This document shows positions 18,042-26,809 of a DNA stretch of 64,000 bases, piece after piece. The translations under genes were made by a program, and so were the position numbers. The stretch covers positions 62,001 through 126,000 of the forward strand of contig NZ_VDEZ01000003.1 of assembly GCF_017922435.1 (NCBI RefSeq), written 5' to 3'. The stretch comes from Thalassospira sp. ER-Se-21-Dark. GTDB lineage: Bacteria; Pseudomonadota; Alphaproteobacteria; Rhodospirillales; Thalassospiraceae. Below the pieces are notes generated by a model. The model worked only from the letters and a program-made list of their open reading frames with translations, did no database searches and had not been told where the DNA came from. Position 1 is the first letter of the stretch. Every line of letters starts with the position of its first letter.

Positions 18042-18785
18042 TTAGATGATGTAGTGAATGCCGCACTCGGTCTTGTCCTGTCCGGCCCAGCGTCCGGCAC
18101 GGACATCGGTCGTGTTGGGATCAACACGTTCGGTGCAAGGCATGCAACCAATCGACAGGAAGCCTTCAGCCTCAAGCGGATGACGCGGCAACGCGCGATG
18201 TTCAAAGATGTCTTCGATATCTTCGCGCTTGTACCCCGCCAGCGGATTGATCTTGATCCGCGACCCCGCCGGTTCAATCACCGGAAGCGCATCACGTTCA
18301 CCACCGTGGAATCGTTTGCGCCCGGTCAACCAGGCGTCATAGCCTTCCAGTGCACGCTGAAGCGGCTCCACCTTGCGCAGGTAGCAGCATTTCGCCACGT
18401 CCGAGGCAAACAGCATGCCGTTCGGGTCCTCGGATTTAAGCTTTTCCTCGTCCGGGCGCATGATCTTGATATTGGTCAGACCCAAATGATCGACCAGCTT
18501 TTCGCGATAGGTATGCGTTTCACCAAACAGCTTGCGGGTATCAAGGAAGATCACCGGCAGATCACGGTCGACCTCGGCCACCAGCGCCAGAAGGGCAGCG
18601 GCCTCTGTCCCAAAGGACGAGGTCATGGTGATGCGGCCGTTGAATTCTTCATGCACCATCGGTTCGATCAGTGACACACCCTGAAGGTGCCCATACTGAT
18701 CCATCAAACGGGCGGCACGATCCGTGGCCTCCTCAACAGACATGGAGCCGCCGGTAACGATGTCTTCTTCACGCATCACGTTCAT
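18042..18785 (-). CDS. cysH: Assimilatory adenylyl-sulfate (APS) reductase
   Basis: A 247-residue enzyme of sulfate assimilation. The PAPS-reductase fold is visible (ITMTSSFGTEAAALLA, VIFLDTRKLFGETHTYRE). Two cysteine pairs, KCC (133-134) and CMPC (214-217), are the 4Fe-4S ligands that mark APS- rather than PAPS-using enzymes, and the catalytic Cys241 is in KTECGIH. ATG at 18785 has GGAGGT upstream and overlaps the preceding siroheme-synthase gene by ATGA, so the two are translationally coupled. Sulfite reductase itself is not in the window. Confidence 0.93.
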   Translation of the reverse strand: MNVMREEDIVTGGSMSVEEATDRAARLMDQYGHLQGVSLIEPMVHEEFNGRITMTSSFGTEAAALLALVAEVDRDLPVIFLDTRKLFGETHTYREKLVDHLGLTNIKIMRPDEEKLKSEDPNGMLFASDVAKCCYLRKVEPLQRALEGYDAWLTGRKRFHGGERDALPVIEPAGSRIKINPLAGYKREDIEDIFEHRALPRHPLEAEGFLSIGCMPCTERVDPNTTDVRAGRWAGQDKTECGIHYII

Positions 18786-19342
18786 GGCAGCCACCTCCGC
18801 TGATCGATATATTCATCGGTCTTGCGCAACAGGGTTTGCATGTCTGCCCCGTCGGCCTTCCATTTTTCACGCTGTTTGGACAGTTCGTGCAGGCGCTGTT
18901 CCCAGCTTGGCACCAGCCATTTCTCAAGCGCGCGACGAATACGACCGGCAAGGCGCGGGCTGTGCCCATTGGTCGAAACCGTGATCATCAGATCGCCGCG
19001 CTGAATGCGCGCGGGCGATGAAAAATCACAATATTGTTTAACGTCCTCGACATTTGCAATCGTGCCAACGGCCTTGGCAATGGAGGCCAGCTCGGCGGCC
19101 TTTTTAAGATCAAGGTCGATGATAAACATGATGGAAGCAGCATTCACATCCGCCGAATTTGGCAAATAGCGCTGCAACCGGTCACCGGCCTGTTCGGCCA
19201 GTTCGGGTATCGGGTCTTCAGAATAGACGGTAACGTATTTGGCCCCATCACCGTCAAACTGGCGCAAACGGTTCAGGGTGGCCTGACCGTTGCCGACCAA
19301 AGCGACCGAAAGTCGCGTCAGGTCCAGATTGATGGGAAACAT
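18782..19342 (-). CDS. Siroheme synthase, CysG N-terminal type (precorrin-2 dehydrogenase/ferrochelatase)
   Basis: A 186-residue protein matching the CysG-N/Met8p domain alone, without the methyltransferase half. The block NVEDVKQYCDFSSPA and STNGHSPRLAGRIRRALE correspond to the family's NVVDDPELCDF and STGGKSPVLA regions, with the key Asp kept. The usual NAD loop GGGxVA is replaced by VGNGQATLNRL. It would oxidise precorrin-2 and insert iron to give siroheme, needed by sulfite reductase, which fits its coupling to cysH. The enzymatic call is good for family, moderate for activity because of the altered loop. Confidence 0.82.
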   Translation of the reverse strand: MFPINLDLTRLSVALVGNGQATLNRLRQFDGDGAKYVTVYSEDPIPELAEQAGDRLQRYLPNSADVNAASIMFIIDLDLKKAAELASIAKAVGTIANVEDVKQYCDFSSPARIQRGDLMITVSTNGHSPRLAGRIRRALEKWLVPSWEQRLHELSKQREKWKADGADMQTLLRKTDEYIDQRRWLP

Positions 19343-19594
19343 CGTCGATCCTCTAATGCGGGTTTCTCTCTATTGCCCATGACTATGAGTGTGGATAGCA
19401 AATTATTCAATACATTTTTTATGTGTTTTATATATAAATAACACTAAATATTGGTATTTAATAGTTACGGACTGACTGATCCATCGGCCCCGATTTTTCC
19501 GTAAAGCTTTTCCTGCAATTCTTGCAAAATCGCCCTATATTGGGCCAAATTTCAAAACCCGTCCGCCAGAAGATACCTTCAAGAGAGCGTCCAG
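19343..19594. promoter_or_regulatory. AT-rich divergent promoter region cysG-cysH / ctaA
   Basis: This 252-bp gap contains a strongly AT-rich stretch (about 19397-19463, with TATATATAAA read on the minus strand) that probably carries the promoter of the siroheme/cysH operon. The short dyad AAATA-TTGG-TATTT is at its edge. No riboswitch fold was recognised. Confidence 0.45.
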
Positions 19595-20650
19595 ATGTCC
19601 AGCAGTGCCTCCCCTGCCCTGTCCGAAGTCAGCCTTGCGCACCCACAAGCCAACAAAAACGTCGCCATCTGGCTGTTTTCATGTGCGGCGATGGTGTTCA
19701 TCATGGTGGTGATCGGCGGTTTGACGCGCCTGACGGAGTCCGGGCTTTCGATTGTCGAATGGCGGCCCTTCACCGGCATCATCCCACCGATGAACGAAGC
19801 CCACTGGCAGACGCTTTATGAAAAATACAGCCAATATCCCGAGTTCCAGAAAATCAACGCCTGGATGTCGGTCGAAGATTTCAAATCGATCTTCTGGCTC
19901 GAATTCATCCATCGCCTGTGGGGACGGCTGATCGGGATCGTATTCTTCATCCCGTTCGTCTGGTTCCTGGCCAAGAAATCAATTGATCGCACAACCAAGT
20001 GGAAGCTCTGGGGGCTTTTCATCCTTGGTGGTCTGCAGGGCCTGATGGGCTGGTACATGGTGATGAGCGGTCTGGTCGATCGCCCCGATGTCAGCCAGTA
20101 TCGCCTGACCGCGCATTTTGGCTTGGCACTGATTATTTTCATCGCCCTGCTGTGGGTTGCCCTGCAACAGCTGAGCCCGCGCGTGACAACCACAACCGCG
20201 TCAACGCGCGCCTTGCAGTTGCTGTGTCTGATTGTGTTTACCACCCTGTCCGGCGGCTTTGTTGCCGGCCTTAATGCGGGGCACATATACAACACCTTCC
20301 CGCTGATGGATGGGCAACTGATCCCCGATGGCCTGTTCGTGTTTGATCCGGCCTGGCTGGCGCCATTTGAGGACCACATGACGGTGCAGTGGGATCATCG
20401 CTGGCTGGCCAAACTGACATTCGTGATGGTGCTGGTGTTCTGGTGGCGTGCTGGCAAATGGGACCTTAACCCCAATCAACGCTTTGCCACCCATCTGGTT
20501 TTGCTTGCGGCCTTCCTGCAGGTCACGCTTGGCATCACAACCCTTCTGACTGTCGTGTGGTTGCCGCTGGGTGTTGCCCATCAGGCCGGTGCGGTTGTTC
20601 TGGTTGGGGCGACAACCTATGCCGCCTACAAACTGCGCGATGCGACCTAG
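19595..20650 (+). CDS. ctaA: Heme A synthase (Cox15/CtaA type)
   Basis: A 351-residue inner-membrane protein with eight membrane segments. It oxidises the C8 methyl of heme O to make heme A for cytochrome c oxidase. Diagnostic sequences are VVIGGLTRLTESGLSIVEW after the first segment, EFIHRLWGRLIG, QGLMGWYMVMSGLVDRPDVS, and the second-half HAGHIYNTFPLMDG region with WDHRWLAK and VAHQAGAVVL providing the heme-ligand histidines. It follows the longer alphaproteobacterial/mitochondrial Cox15 pattern. ATG at 19595 places the protein start about 30 residues before the first membrane helix. It is monocistronic here. Confidence 0.94.
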   Translation: MSSSASPALSEVSLAHPQANKNVAIWLFSCAAMVFIMVVIGGLTRLTESGLSIVEWRPFTGIIPPMNEAHWQTLYEKYSQYPEFQKINAWMSVEDFKSIFWLEFIHRLWGRLIGIVFFIPFVWFLAKKSIDRTTKWKLWGLFILGGLQGLMGWYMVMSGLVDRPDVSQYRLTAHFGLALIIFIALLWVALQQLSPRVTTTTASTRALQLLCLIVFTTLSGGFVAGLNAGHIYNTFPLMDGQLIPDGLFVFDPAWLAPFEDHMTVQWDHRWLAKLTFVMVLVFWWRAGKWDLNPNQRFATHLVLLAAFLQVTLGITTLLTVVWLPLGVAHQAGAVVLVGATTYAAYKLRDAT

Positions 20651-20665
20651 TTCGCAAACACCACG

Positions 20666-21940
20666 TCAGTCATCGGCACGATGCAGCGCCTTACGGATGC
20701 GATGCATCGAAAACCAGATTGCGCCCAGCACCACTGGCACAGCAACCCCCGTGGCAACCCGGTCGTTGATCGGAACCCCGGTATCCTTGATCGCCTTGAA
20801 CAGGTAACCCAGAAGCCCGACCGCATAATAGGTGATGGCGGCCACCGACAAACCTTCGACGGTTTGTTGCAGGCGCAGTTGCAGTTTCACACGTCGGTCC
20901 ATGCTGGCCAGAAGATCGCGGTTTTGCGCTTCAAGCAGGATGTCGACGCGGGTGCGCAGCAGGTTGTTGGCCCGTGCGACGCGCTTTGACAAAACTTCCA
21001 GCCGATCGCCGATATTCTGACAGGTCCGCATCGCCGGGGCCAAGCGGCGTTCAAGGAATTCGGCAATGGTTTGCATACCTTCAATGCGTTCTTCGCGCAG
21101 TTCACCAAGGCGCGCCTGCACAATGCGGTAATAGGCGCGCGCCGCACTGAACCGGTAATTCAGCGAGGCTGCCATTTCCTCGGTCTGGGCGGCAAGGTCA
21201 GTCAGTTTGGCAAGCGTTTCTTCATCGTTGGTTTGGGTTTTACTCGCCATTTCGGCAGTGATTTCCGACAGGCGCGTATCGATTTCCGACACCTTGGGTG
21301 TCGCCGTATGCGCCAACGGAAAGGCCAGCAGCGCCATCATGCGGTAGACCTCAATTTCCTTAAGCCGCTGCACCAGACGCCCGGCCTGAAGGTGTTCGAG
21401 GCCGCAATCCTTGATCAGGATGCGCCCAAACCCGTCACCATGCAGGCGAAAATCCGTCCATACCTGTGCCGTGCCGCCCAATATGCGGCTGCCGGTCAGG
21501 CCATTATGATCAAACAGCCGGGAAAGCTCATCCTCACTCCGCTCAGCCTTGTCGACGACGATATGCAACCCGACCAGCAATTGCCCCGGTGTATCATCGA
21601 GCCAATCACGCGGCACAAGATTGATCACCGGGTCTTCGAACGGGTTATCAAATGGCTCGGTACGTTTGAAGACATAGACCGTGAATTCCGCGTGCCGTTC
21701 CCAGATGACGGAAAATCCATCGCAGGCTGCTTCGAAATATTTTTGATCTGCAGCCGGCGGCGTCAGGCTATAGCGGTGGCAAAAGGCGGTGAAATGGTCG
21801 CGCACCGCGTCATCAAGGTCTTCACCCGTTTGAAAGGCAAGGCAGGAACACCGCGCCGGGCTGGTCACACCACCAAACGGTCGGGCATGGATTTCATTAT
21901 GAAGGGCGACACGCTGGGGATGTTCGACAAACATTGCCAC
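20666..21940 (-). CDS. DUF3422 family membrane protein
   Basis: A 424-residue protein with the DUF3422 N-terminal signature HPQRVALHNEIHARPF, a soluble region, a long helical and probably coiled-coil section (about 220-350), and two C-terminal membrane segments (VAAITYYAVGLLGYLF and GVAVPVVLGAIWFSM). The architecture suggests a membrane-anchored, inside-facing protein, loosely resembling CorA-like topology, but the family's function is unknown. It is convergent with ctaA and stands alone. Confidence 0.85.
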   Translation of the reverse strand: MAMFVEHPQRVALHNEIHARPFGGVTSPARCSCLAFQTGEDLDDAVRDHFTAFCHRYSLTPPAADQKYFEAACDGFSVIWERHAEFTVYVFKRTEPFDNPFEDPVINLVPRDWLDDTPGQLLVGLHIVVDKAERSEDELSRLFDHNGLTGSRILGGTAQVWTDFRLHGDGFGRILIKDCGLEHLQAGRLVQRLKEIEVYRMMALLAFPLAHTATPKVSEIDTRLSEITAEMASKTQTNDEETLAKLTDLAAQTEEMAASLNYRFSAARAYYRIVQARLGELREERIEGMQTIAEFLERRLAPAMRTCQNIGDRLEVLSKRVARANNLLRTRVDILLEAQNRDLLASMDRRVKLQLRLQQTVEGLSVAAITYYAVGLLGYLFKAIKDTGVPINDRVATGVAVPVVLGAIWFSMHRIRKALHRADD

Positions 21941-22143
21941 GGGCTTTCATAATTGGTTATTGCAGTCTATATAAACCACTCGGGCCATGGCTTTGTCCTT
22001 TGCCCGAACAAGTACCTGTATAGATGAAAGTCGAAGGCATCAGAAACCCTAAATTGAGTAAGGGATAATACTGCCTCAACTGAATCATCGTACAGGGAAA
22101 GACATTTTCTCTGGCCGTGCTATCGCGGCCCCAAGGAGGTTCC

Positions 22144-23577
22144 ATGACCGATCTTCGCACCACCGACAATCTGTTTTTCGCCAAGGGTGATCTTGATCGC
22201 GACCGGCTTGAAACACAGGTCAATGATGCACTCAGCGCTGCCGAAGACGGGGAACTGTTCCTTGAATATCGCCAATCCGAAAGCCTTGTCTGGGATGATG
22301 GCCGCCTGCGCAGTGCGAACTTTGATACCGCACAGGGTTTCGGCCTGCGCGCCGTTGCCGACGAGGCGACCGCCTTTTCGCATTCCAATGAACTCTCCAA
22401 CGACGCAGTTGCGCGTGCCGCTGAAACCGTCAAGGCGGTTGGATCGGGCCGCTCGGGCAAGGTTGATCTGGGATCAATTGGCACGAACGTATCGCTTTAT
22501 TCCGACGTGAACCCGCTGGGTGAGGCCACATTTGAAGCCAAGGTCGATCTTCTGGCCCAGATTGATGCCTATGCCCGGTCGCGCGACCCACGTGTGGTGC
22601 AGGTTTCGGCCTCAATCTCAGGCAACTGGCAGGCGGTGCAAATCTGGCGTTCCGGCGGACAGCGTATTGGCGATATTCGCCCGCTTGTGCGCTTTAATGT
22701 CTCCGTTGTCGTCAAACAGGGCGATCGCATGGAAACCGGATCGCACGGCGAAGGTGGCCGTATTGGTTATGACGGGTTCTTTGATGAAAAAACCTGGAAA
22801 AAGGCAGTTAATGAGTCGCTCCGTCAGGCGGTTGTAAACCTTGATTCAGTCGCCGCCCCAGCAGGTGAAATGACCGTGGTGCTTGGCCCGGGTTGGCCGG
22901 GCATTTTGCTGCACGAAGCCATTGGTCACGGCCTTGAAGGTGATTTCAATCGCAAGGGCACCTCTGCCTTTGCCGGGCTTTTGGGTCAGCGGATCGCATC
23001 GCCGGGTGTGACGGTGGTTGATGATGGCACCATTCATGACCGCCGCGGGTCGCTTTCGATTGATGATGAAGGCACTCCGACACAGAAAACCGTCCTGATC
23101 GAGGATGGTATCCTCAAGGGCTTTATGCAGGATCGCCTGAACGCGCGCCTGACCGGTGTCAAATCCACCGGTAACGGCCGTCGTCAGTCCTATGCCCACG
23201 CCCCGATGCCGCGCATGACCAACACCTATATGCTTGGTGGCGACAAGGAGCCGGAAGAAATTCTGGCTTCGGTCAAAAAGGGCATCTATGCCGTCAACTT
23301 TGGCGGCGGTCAGGTCGATATTACATCGGGAAAATTCGTGTTCTCGGCCTCCGAAGCCTATCTGATCGAGGATGGCAAACTTGGCGCACCGGTCAAGGGC
23401 GCGACCCTGATTGGCAACGGGCCGGACAGCCTGACCAAGGTTTCCATGATCGGCAATGACATGGCACTTGATGATGGTATCGGTACCTGTGGCAAGGACG
23501 GGCAAGGTGTTCCTGTTGGTGTCGGGCAACCGACGCTCCGCATTGATGGTCTGACCGTCGGCGGGACCGCAGTATAA
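22144..23577 (+). CDS. tldD: TldD metalloprotease subunit
   Basis: A 477-residue TldD subunit. With TldE/PmbA (present at about 56 kb) it forms a heterodimeric zinc protease that processes unfolded or modified peptides. The metal motif HEAIGHGLEGD is at about residue 257, and the C-terminal GTCGKDGQGVPVGVGQPTLR is characteristic of TldD. ATG at 22144 has a near-perfect AAGGAGG ribosome site; a start 27 bp upstream lacks one. TldD and TldE genes are about 33 kb apart here, as is common outside enterobacteria. Confidence 0.96.
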   Translation: MTDLRTTDNLFFAKGDLDRDRLETQVNDALSAAEDGELFLEYRQSESLVWDDGRLRSANFDTAQGFGLRAVADEATAFSHSNELSNDAVARAAETVKAVGSGRSGKVDLGSIGTNVSLYSDVNPLGEATFEAKVDLLAQIDAYARSRDPRVVQVSASISGNWQAVQIWRSGGQRIGDIRPLVRFNVSVVVKQGDRMETGSHGEGGRIGYDGFFDEKTWKKAVNESLRQAVVNLDSVAAPAGEMTVVLGPGWPGILLHEAIGHGLEGDFNRKGTSAFAGLLGQRIASPGVTVVDDGTIHDRRGSLSIDDEGTPTQKTVLIEDGILKGFMQDRLNARLTGVKSTGNGRRQSYAHAPMPRMTNTYMLGGDKEPEEILASVKKGIYAVNFGGGQVDITSGKFVFSASEAYLIEDGKLGAPVKGATLIGNGPDSLTKVSMIGNDMALDDGIGTCGKDGQGVPVGVGQPTLRIDGLTVGGTAV

Positions 23578-23830
23578 CTCTGAGTGACCTATGGATAGGA
23601 CCAAAACCACCTTTCGATAAATTTACTATACGTAAGGCGCTAAATACTATCCATCCACACATGGACACACCAACCTGCCGAATGGCTATCCCTGTCTTTT
23701 CAAAGACCATAATCTGATTTGATCGTTTCCAAACAGGTTATGGTCGCCATTCGGGTTTCGTCGCCAAGCTTTCTGCTGACATTACGTGCACCCGATGACG
23801 GTCGTGACCTGCCAATGGTAGGAAAGCAGT

Positions 23831-25303
23831 TTGACGACAGGCAGATGGCAGTACGTTACCGCGCTGATTGCAGCGGGTCTAACGTCGCTTGCAATCGGAA
23901 CAACCGCGGTAAGCGCACAGCAAAGCATTGATGTGCGCACAGACGAAGCACGCCAGTTTTCCGAAGATTTCGAGCGACTCACCGACGTAACCGCACGGGC
24001 GAACTTTCTGCTGAGCACTGATGATGGCGGTGACATCACCTATGCCGATATCCTTGCAAATCCCGATGATATTGTCCTCAACTTCCGTTGGGCAAAGGCG
24101 CAGCTGGCGCGCGGTGACGTCCGCGGGGCATCGGCAACCCTTGAACGCATTCTTGTTCTGGATCCGGATCTGGCACCGGTGCGCCTGTATTACGCGATTG
24201 TTCTTTATCGCCTTGATAGCCTGGACGAGGCCCGCAGCCAGTTTGATCGCCTGTTGCAAATGGATATCTCGCCAGATGTCGAAGCCAATATCCGTCAGTA
24301 TGTCAGCGCCATCGAGCGCCGCCGCAAGCGCCTGTCACAAAGCCTTACCCTGACACTGGGAAGCCAGATTGACAGCAACCGCAACGCGGCCCCGAACGAC
24401 AAGGTCCAGCTTCTGACCGGCACGCCGACGACCATCACCGCAAGCGGCGACAAACCCAATAATGACATCGCCTATATCGGGGCGCTTCGCTATGACGTCA
24501 GCTATGACCTTGGCTATCAGGAAGGCCACGAGGTTTTTGCAAGTTTAACCGGTTATGGCAGCGACCAGGTTCAGCTCGACGCGCTGGACCTTGGGTCCTT
24601 TTCGGCAGAAATCGGCACACGTATTCGCGGCGGATACTGGATGCTGACCCCGACACTCAGCCAGACCGCGCAATCGCTTTCGCGCGAGAAGTACCTGACC
24701 GCCAGAACCGGTCGCTTGCGGCTGGATTGGAACGTGCGCCCGTTCTTTAATCTGAACGGTGATATCAGCTATTCTGACGAGCGATACCAGAACACATCTG
24801 AATCCAGTGCGCTTCGCCTGCATTCGGGTCAGCGCTATGGCGCACGGATCGGCGGCAACTACAATTGGTCGCCAAATCATCGTACGACGGTGAATTTTGC
24901 GGCCGGGATGAAGGATGCCGCCAGAAACTATTATAGTTACAATAGCTTGAGCGGCGAGCTGATCCATGCTTATCTGTTTGGTGGGGGAAGTTACATCAGC
25001 GGAAGCATCCGCTATGGCATGGACCAGTACCGGGATCCGGATTTTCTGACGACCGGCAATTCGCCGCAACATCGCACGGATCGCAGTACTCGGACCCGCC
25101 TGACATACGGTGCACCGCTTTCGACGATATTGCCGACCGACTTGTTTGGGGATAGCGAAACGGCAAATCAGATACTTGGCTTTCTGGCACCGATCAACTG
25201 GTCGGTCACCGGTGAGTATCTGAACACAAATTCAAACATTCCCAACTACGAATACCATAACGCACGTGCACAGGTATTTCTGACACGCCGCTGGGAGTTC
25301 TAG
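23831..25303 (+). CDS. Slam-like outer-membrane protein (TPR plus DUF560-type beta-barrel)
   Basis: A 490-residue outer-membrane protein. Signal peptide to about residue 30 (ending VSA-QQ), then a periplasmic TPR-like region (about 65-175, LARGDVRGASATLERILVLD and RLDSLDEARSQFDRLL, ending in a helix IRQYVSAIERRRKR). After that comes a long stretch of alternating aromatic/polar strands to the terminal RRWEF, the typical C-terminal Phe of beta-barrels. Length and order match Slam (surface lipoprotein assembly modifier). The start is TTG at 23831 with AGGAAAG upstream; no in-frame ATG fits. It overlaps the next gene's start, so its likely cargo is that FecR-domain protein (inference). Confidence 0.8.
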   Translation: MTTGRWQYVTALIAAGLTSLAIGTTAVSAQQSIDVRTDEARQFSEDFERLTDVTARANFLLSTDDGGDITYADILANPDDIVLNFRWAKAQLARGDVRGASATLERILVLDPDLAPVRLYYAIVLYRLDSLDEARSQFDRLLQMDISPDVEANIRQYVSAIERRRKRLSQSLTLTLGSQIDSNRNAAPNDKVQLLTGTPTTITASGDKPNNDIAYIGALRYDVSYDLGYQEGHEVFASLTGYGSDQVQLDALDLGSFSAEIGTRIRGGYWMLTPTLSQTAQSLSREKYLTARTGRLRLDWNVRPFFNLNGDISYSDERYQNTSESSALRLHSGQRYGARIGGNYNWSPNHRTTVNFAAGMKDAARNYYSYNSLSGELIHAYLFGGGSYISGSIRYGMDQYRDPDFLTTGNSPQHRTDRSTRTRLTYGAPLSTILPTDLFGDSETANQILGFLAPINWSVTGEYLNTNSNIPNYEYHNARAQVFLTRRWEF

Positions 25304-25305
25304 TG

Positions 25306-26778
25306 ATGCAAAAGGCCAAATATTCGCCCCTGAAATCGAATGCGACAATCCGTCGGTTTGCTGGCGCAACGCTGCTTTGCGCACCTTTGATTGCCGCAAC
25401 AGTCTTGATGGCGCCAAAACCCGCCAGTGCAGAACTTGAAGCAGAAATGGCGGGCGTCTCGGCCGCTGTGACCGGCGAAATCACACTTTCCAAGGTCACC
25501 GGCGAAGTCGGTATTCTGGTTGAAAGTGGCATGCCGGTCTATCTGGGGGATCGGATCGTCACGTCAGCCAACTCGGGCATGCAGGTTCTGTTGCTTGACG
25601 AAACGGTGTTTACCATTGGCCCGAACAGCGACGTCGCGATTGACGAGTTCGTCTATGACCCGGCCACCGGCGACGGACGCATTGTCGCCGATATGGCTAT
25701 GGGCGTGATGCGCTTTGTCACCGGTAAAATTCCGCTAAACAATCCATCAAGCATGGATGTGAACCTGCCGGTTGGCTCGATCGGTATTCGCGGCACCATT
25801 GGCCTGATCCGCTCCATGACCGCCGAACAGGCAAACGAGATCGTACCGGGCAGTTTTGATACCACCGACGCAAACACCGCAAACCAACTGGTTTTCATGG
25901 CGGTCAATCAGGGGCCCGGCCTGTCGCGCAATGACACAACATCGCGCCCCGGCGCCTTTGCCGCCTTTAACCAGAATGGCGGCTCACAAAGTGTGACCGG
26001 CGAAAACTTTGGCGTTTTTGTCTCCGACAACAACGTCACCACGCCCACACGTTTCCCGACCAGTGCCGCGACTTTTGATTTTTCGGCAAATGTTGTGCGT
26101 ACCGCATCACTTGGTGGTGGCTCGGATTCCGGGTCAGGTGCAAGCTCGACCGCATCCGCCACGCAGCAGCCTGTTGTCACGAGCCAGCAAACCGGACAGG
26201 CGCAAAACCAGACCGGCGCAACCAGCGCACAAGCCGTTGACGTCGCCATGGCGCAAATCGGTACAATCAACAGCGCCACAAATGTCTCTGAGACCACGAC
26301 GATTCTTAACAACAATCTGGTCGATAATACTGCTAGCTCAGGTTCAGGAGGCTCGTCAGGTAACTCAGGAGGTTCTCCTGCCCCATTCACCTATGACGGC
26401 CTGCGCCAAGTGGTGAGTGGTAGCGCAACGACAGGGACGATTAACATTGACGGCGCCAATGTAGACTACAGTTTCAGTTCAACTGTGGATTATGCGAACC
26501 GTACCATCGCAATCCAGTTTACAAATGTTCAAGTCAATGACGCTGGTTTAATCGGTTCAGCAGGCATCCTTGACGGAAGCTACAACCCGACGACATTTGA
26601 TTATTCCAGCACATCCGGGAATGTTGAATTTGCCAGCGGCGACTTCACCTACGACCCAAACTGTACTTCGATGGGATGCAGCGGGACGGCCAAATTTAAA
26701 GACGCCCATAACGTAGAATTCAATATGTCGACCAGTGGCTATTCTTCCGGCACCGATGGCAGCGGAACGATGGAATAA
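25306..26778 (+). CDS. Secreted FecR-domain protein with C-terminal beta domain
   Basis: A 490-residue exported protein. Signal peptide through ASA at about 43 (no lipobox), then a FecR domain (about 55-165: SKVTGEVGILVESGMPVYLG, GSIGIRGTIGLIRS), a Thr/Ser/Ala-rich middle, a glycine-serine linker (about 345-360), and a final region of about 130 residues rich in beta-strand sequence with a Cys pair (DPNCTSMGC). The linker and final region are visibly less GC-biased than the rest. The gene starts directly at the stop of the Slam-like gene and is followed 31 bp later by a CHASE2 cyclase. Its function is unknown; it may be surface-exposed. Confidence 0.82.
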   Translation: MQKAKYSPLKSNATIRRFAGATLLCAPLIAATVLMAPKPASAELEAEMAGVSAAVTGEITLSKVTGEVGILVESGMPVYLGDRIVTSANSGMQVLLLDETVFTIGPNSDVAIDEFVYDPATGDGRIVADMAMGVMRFVTGKIPLNNPSSMDVNLPVGSIGIRGTIGLIRSMTAEQANEIVPGSFDTTDANTANQLVFMAVNQGPGLSRNDTTSRPGAFAAFNQNGGSQSVTGENFGVFVSDNNVTTPTRFPTSAATFDFSANVVRTASLGGGSDSGSGASSTASATQQPVVTSQQTGQAQNQTGATSAQAVDVAMAQIGTINSATNVSETTTILNNNLVDNTASSGSGGSSGNSGGSPAPFTYDGLRQVVSGSATTGTINIDGANVDYSFSSTVDYANRTIAIQFTNVQVNDAGLIGSAGILDGSYNPTTFDYSSTSGNVEFASGDFTYDPNCTSMGCSGTAKFKDAHNVEFNMSTSGYSSGTDGSGTME

Positions 26779-26809
26779 GTCTGCCGGTCAAACGGAAGCA
26801 TAAGACGTG

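Noticed and set aside
19343..19594. Riboswitch or leader RNA upstream of the siroheme synthase/cysH operon
   Set aside because: The region is AT-rich with only short dyads; no cobalamin, SAM or other known aptamer core could be recognised.
21071..21952. Plus-strand frame of 293 codons opposite the DUF3422 gene
   Set aside because: The DUF3422 signature, coiled coil and membrane helices on the other strand account for the sequence.
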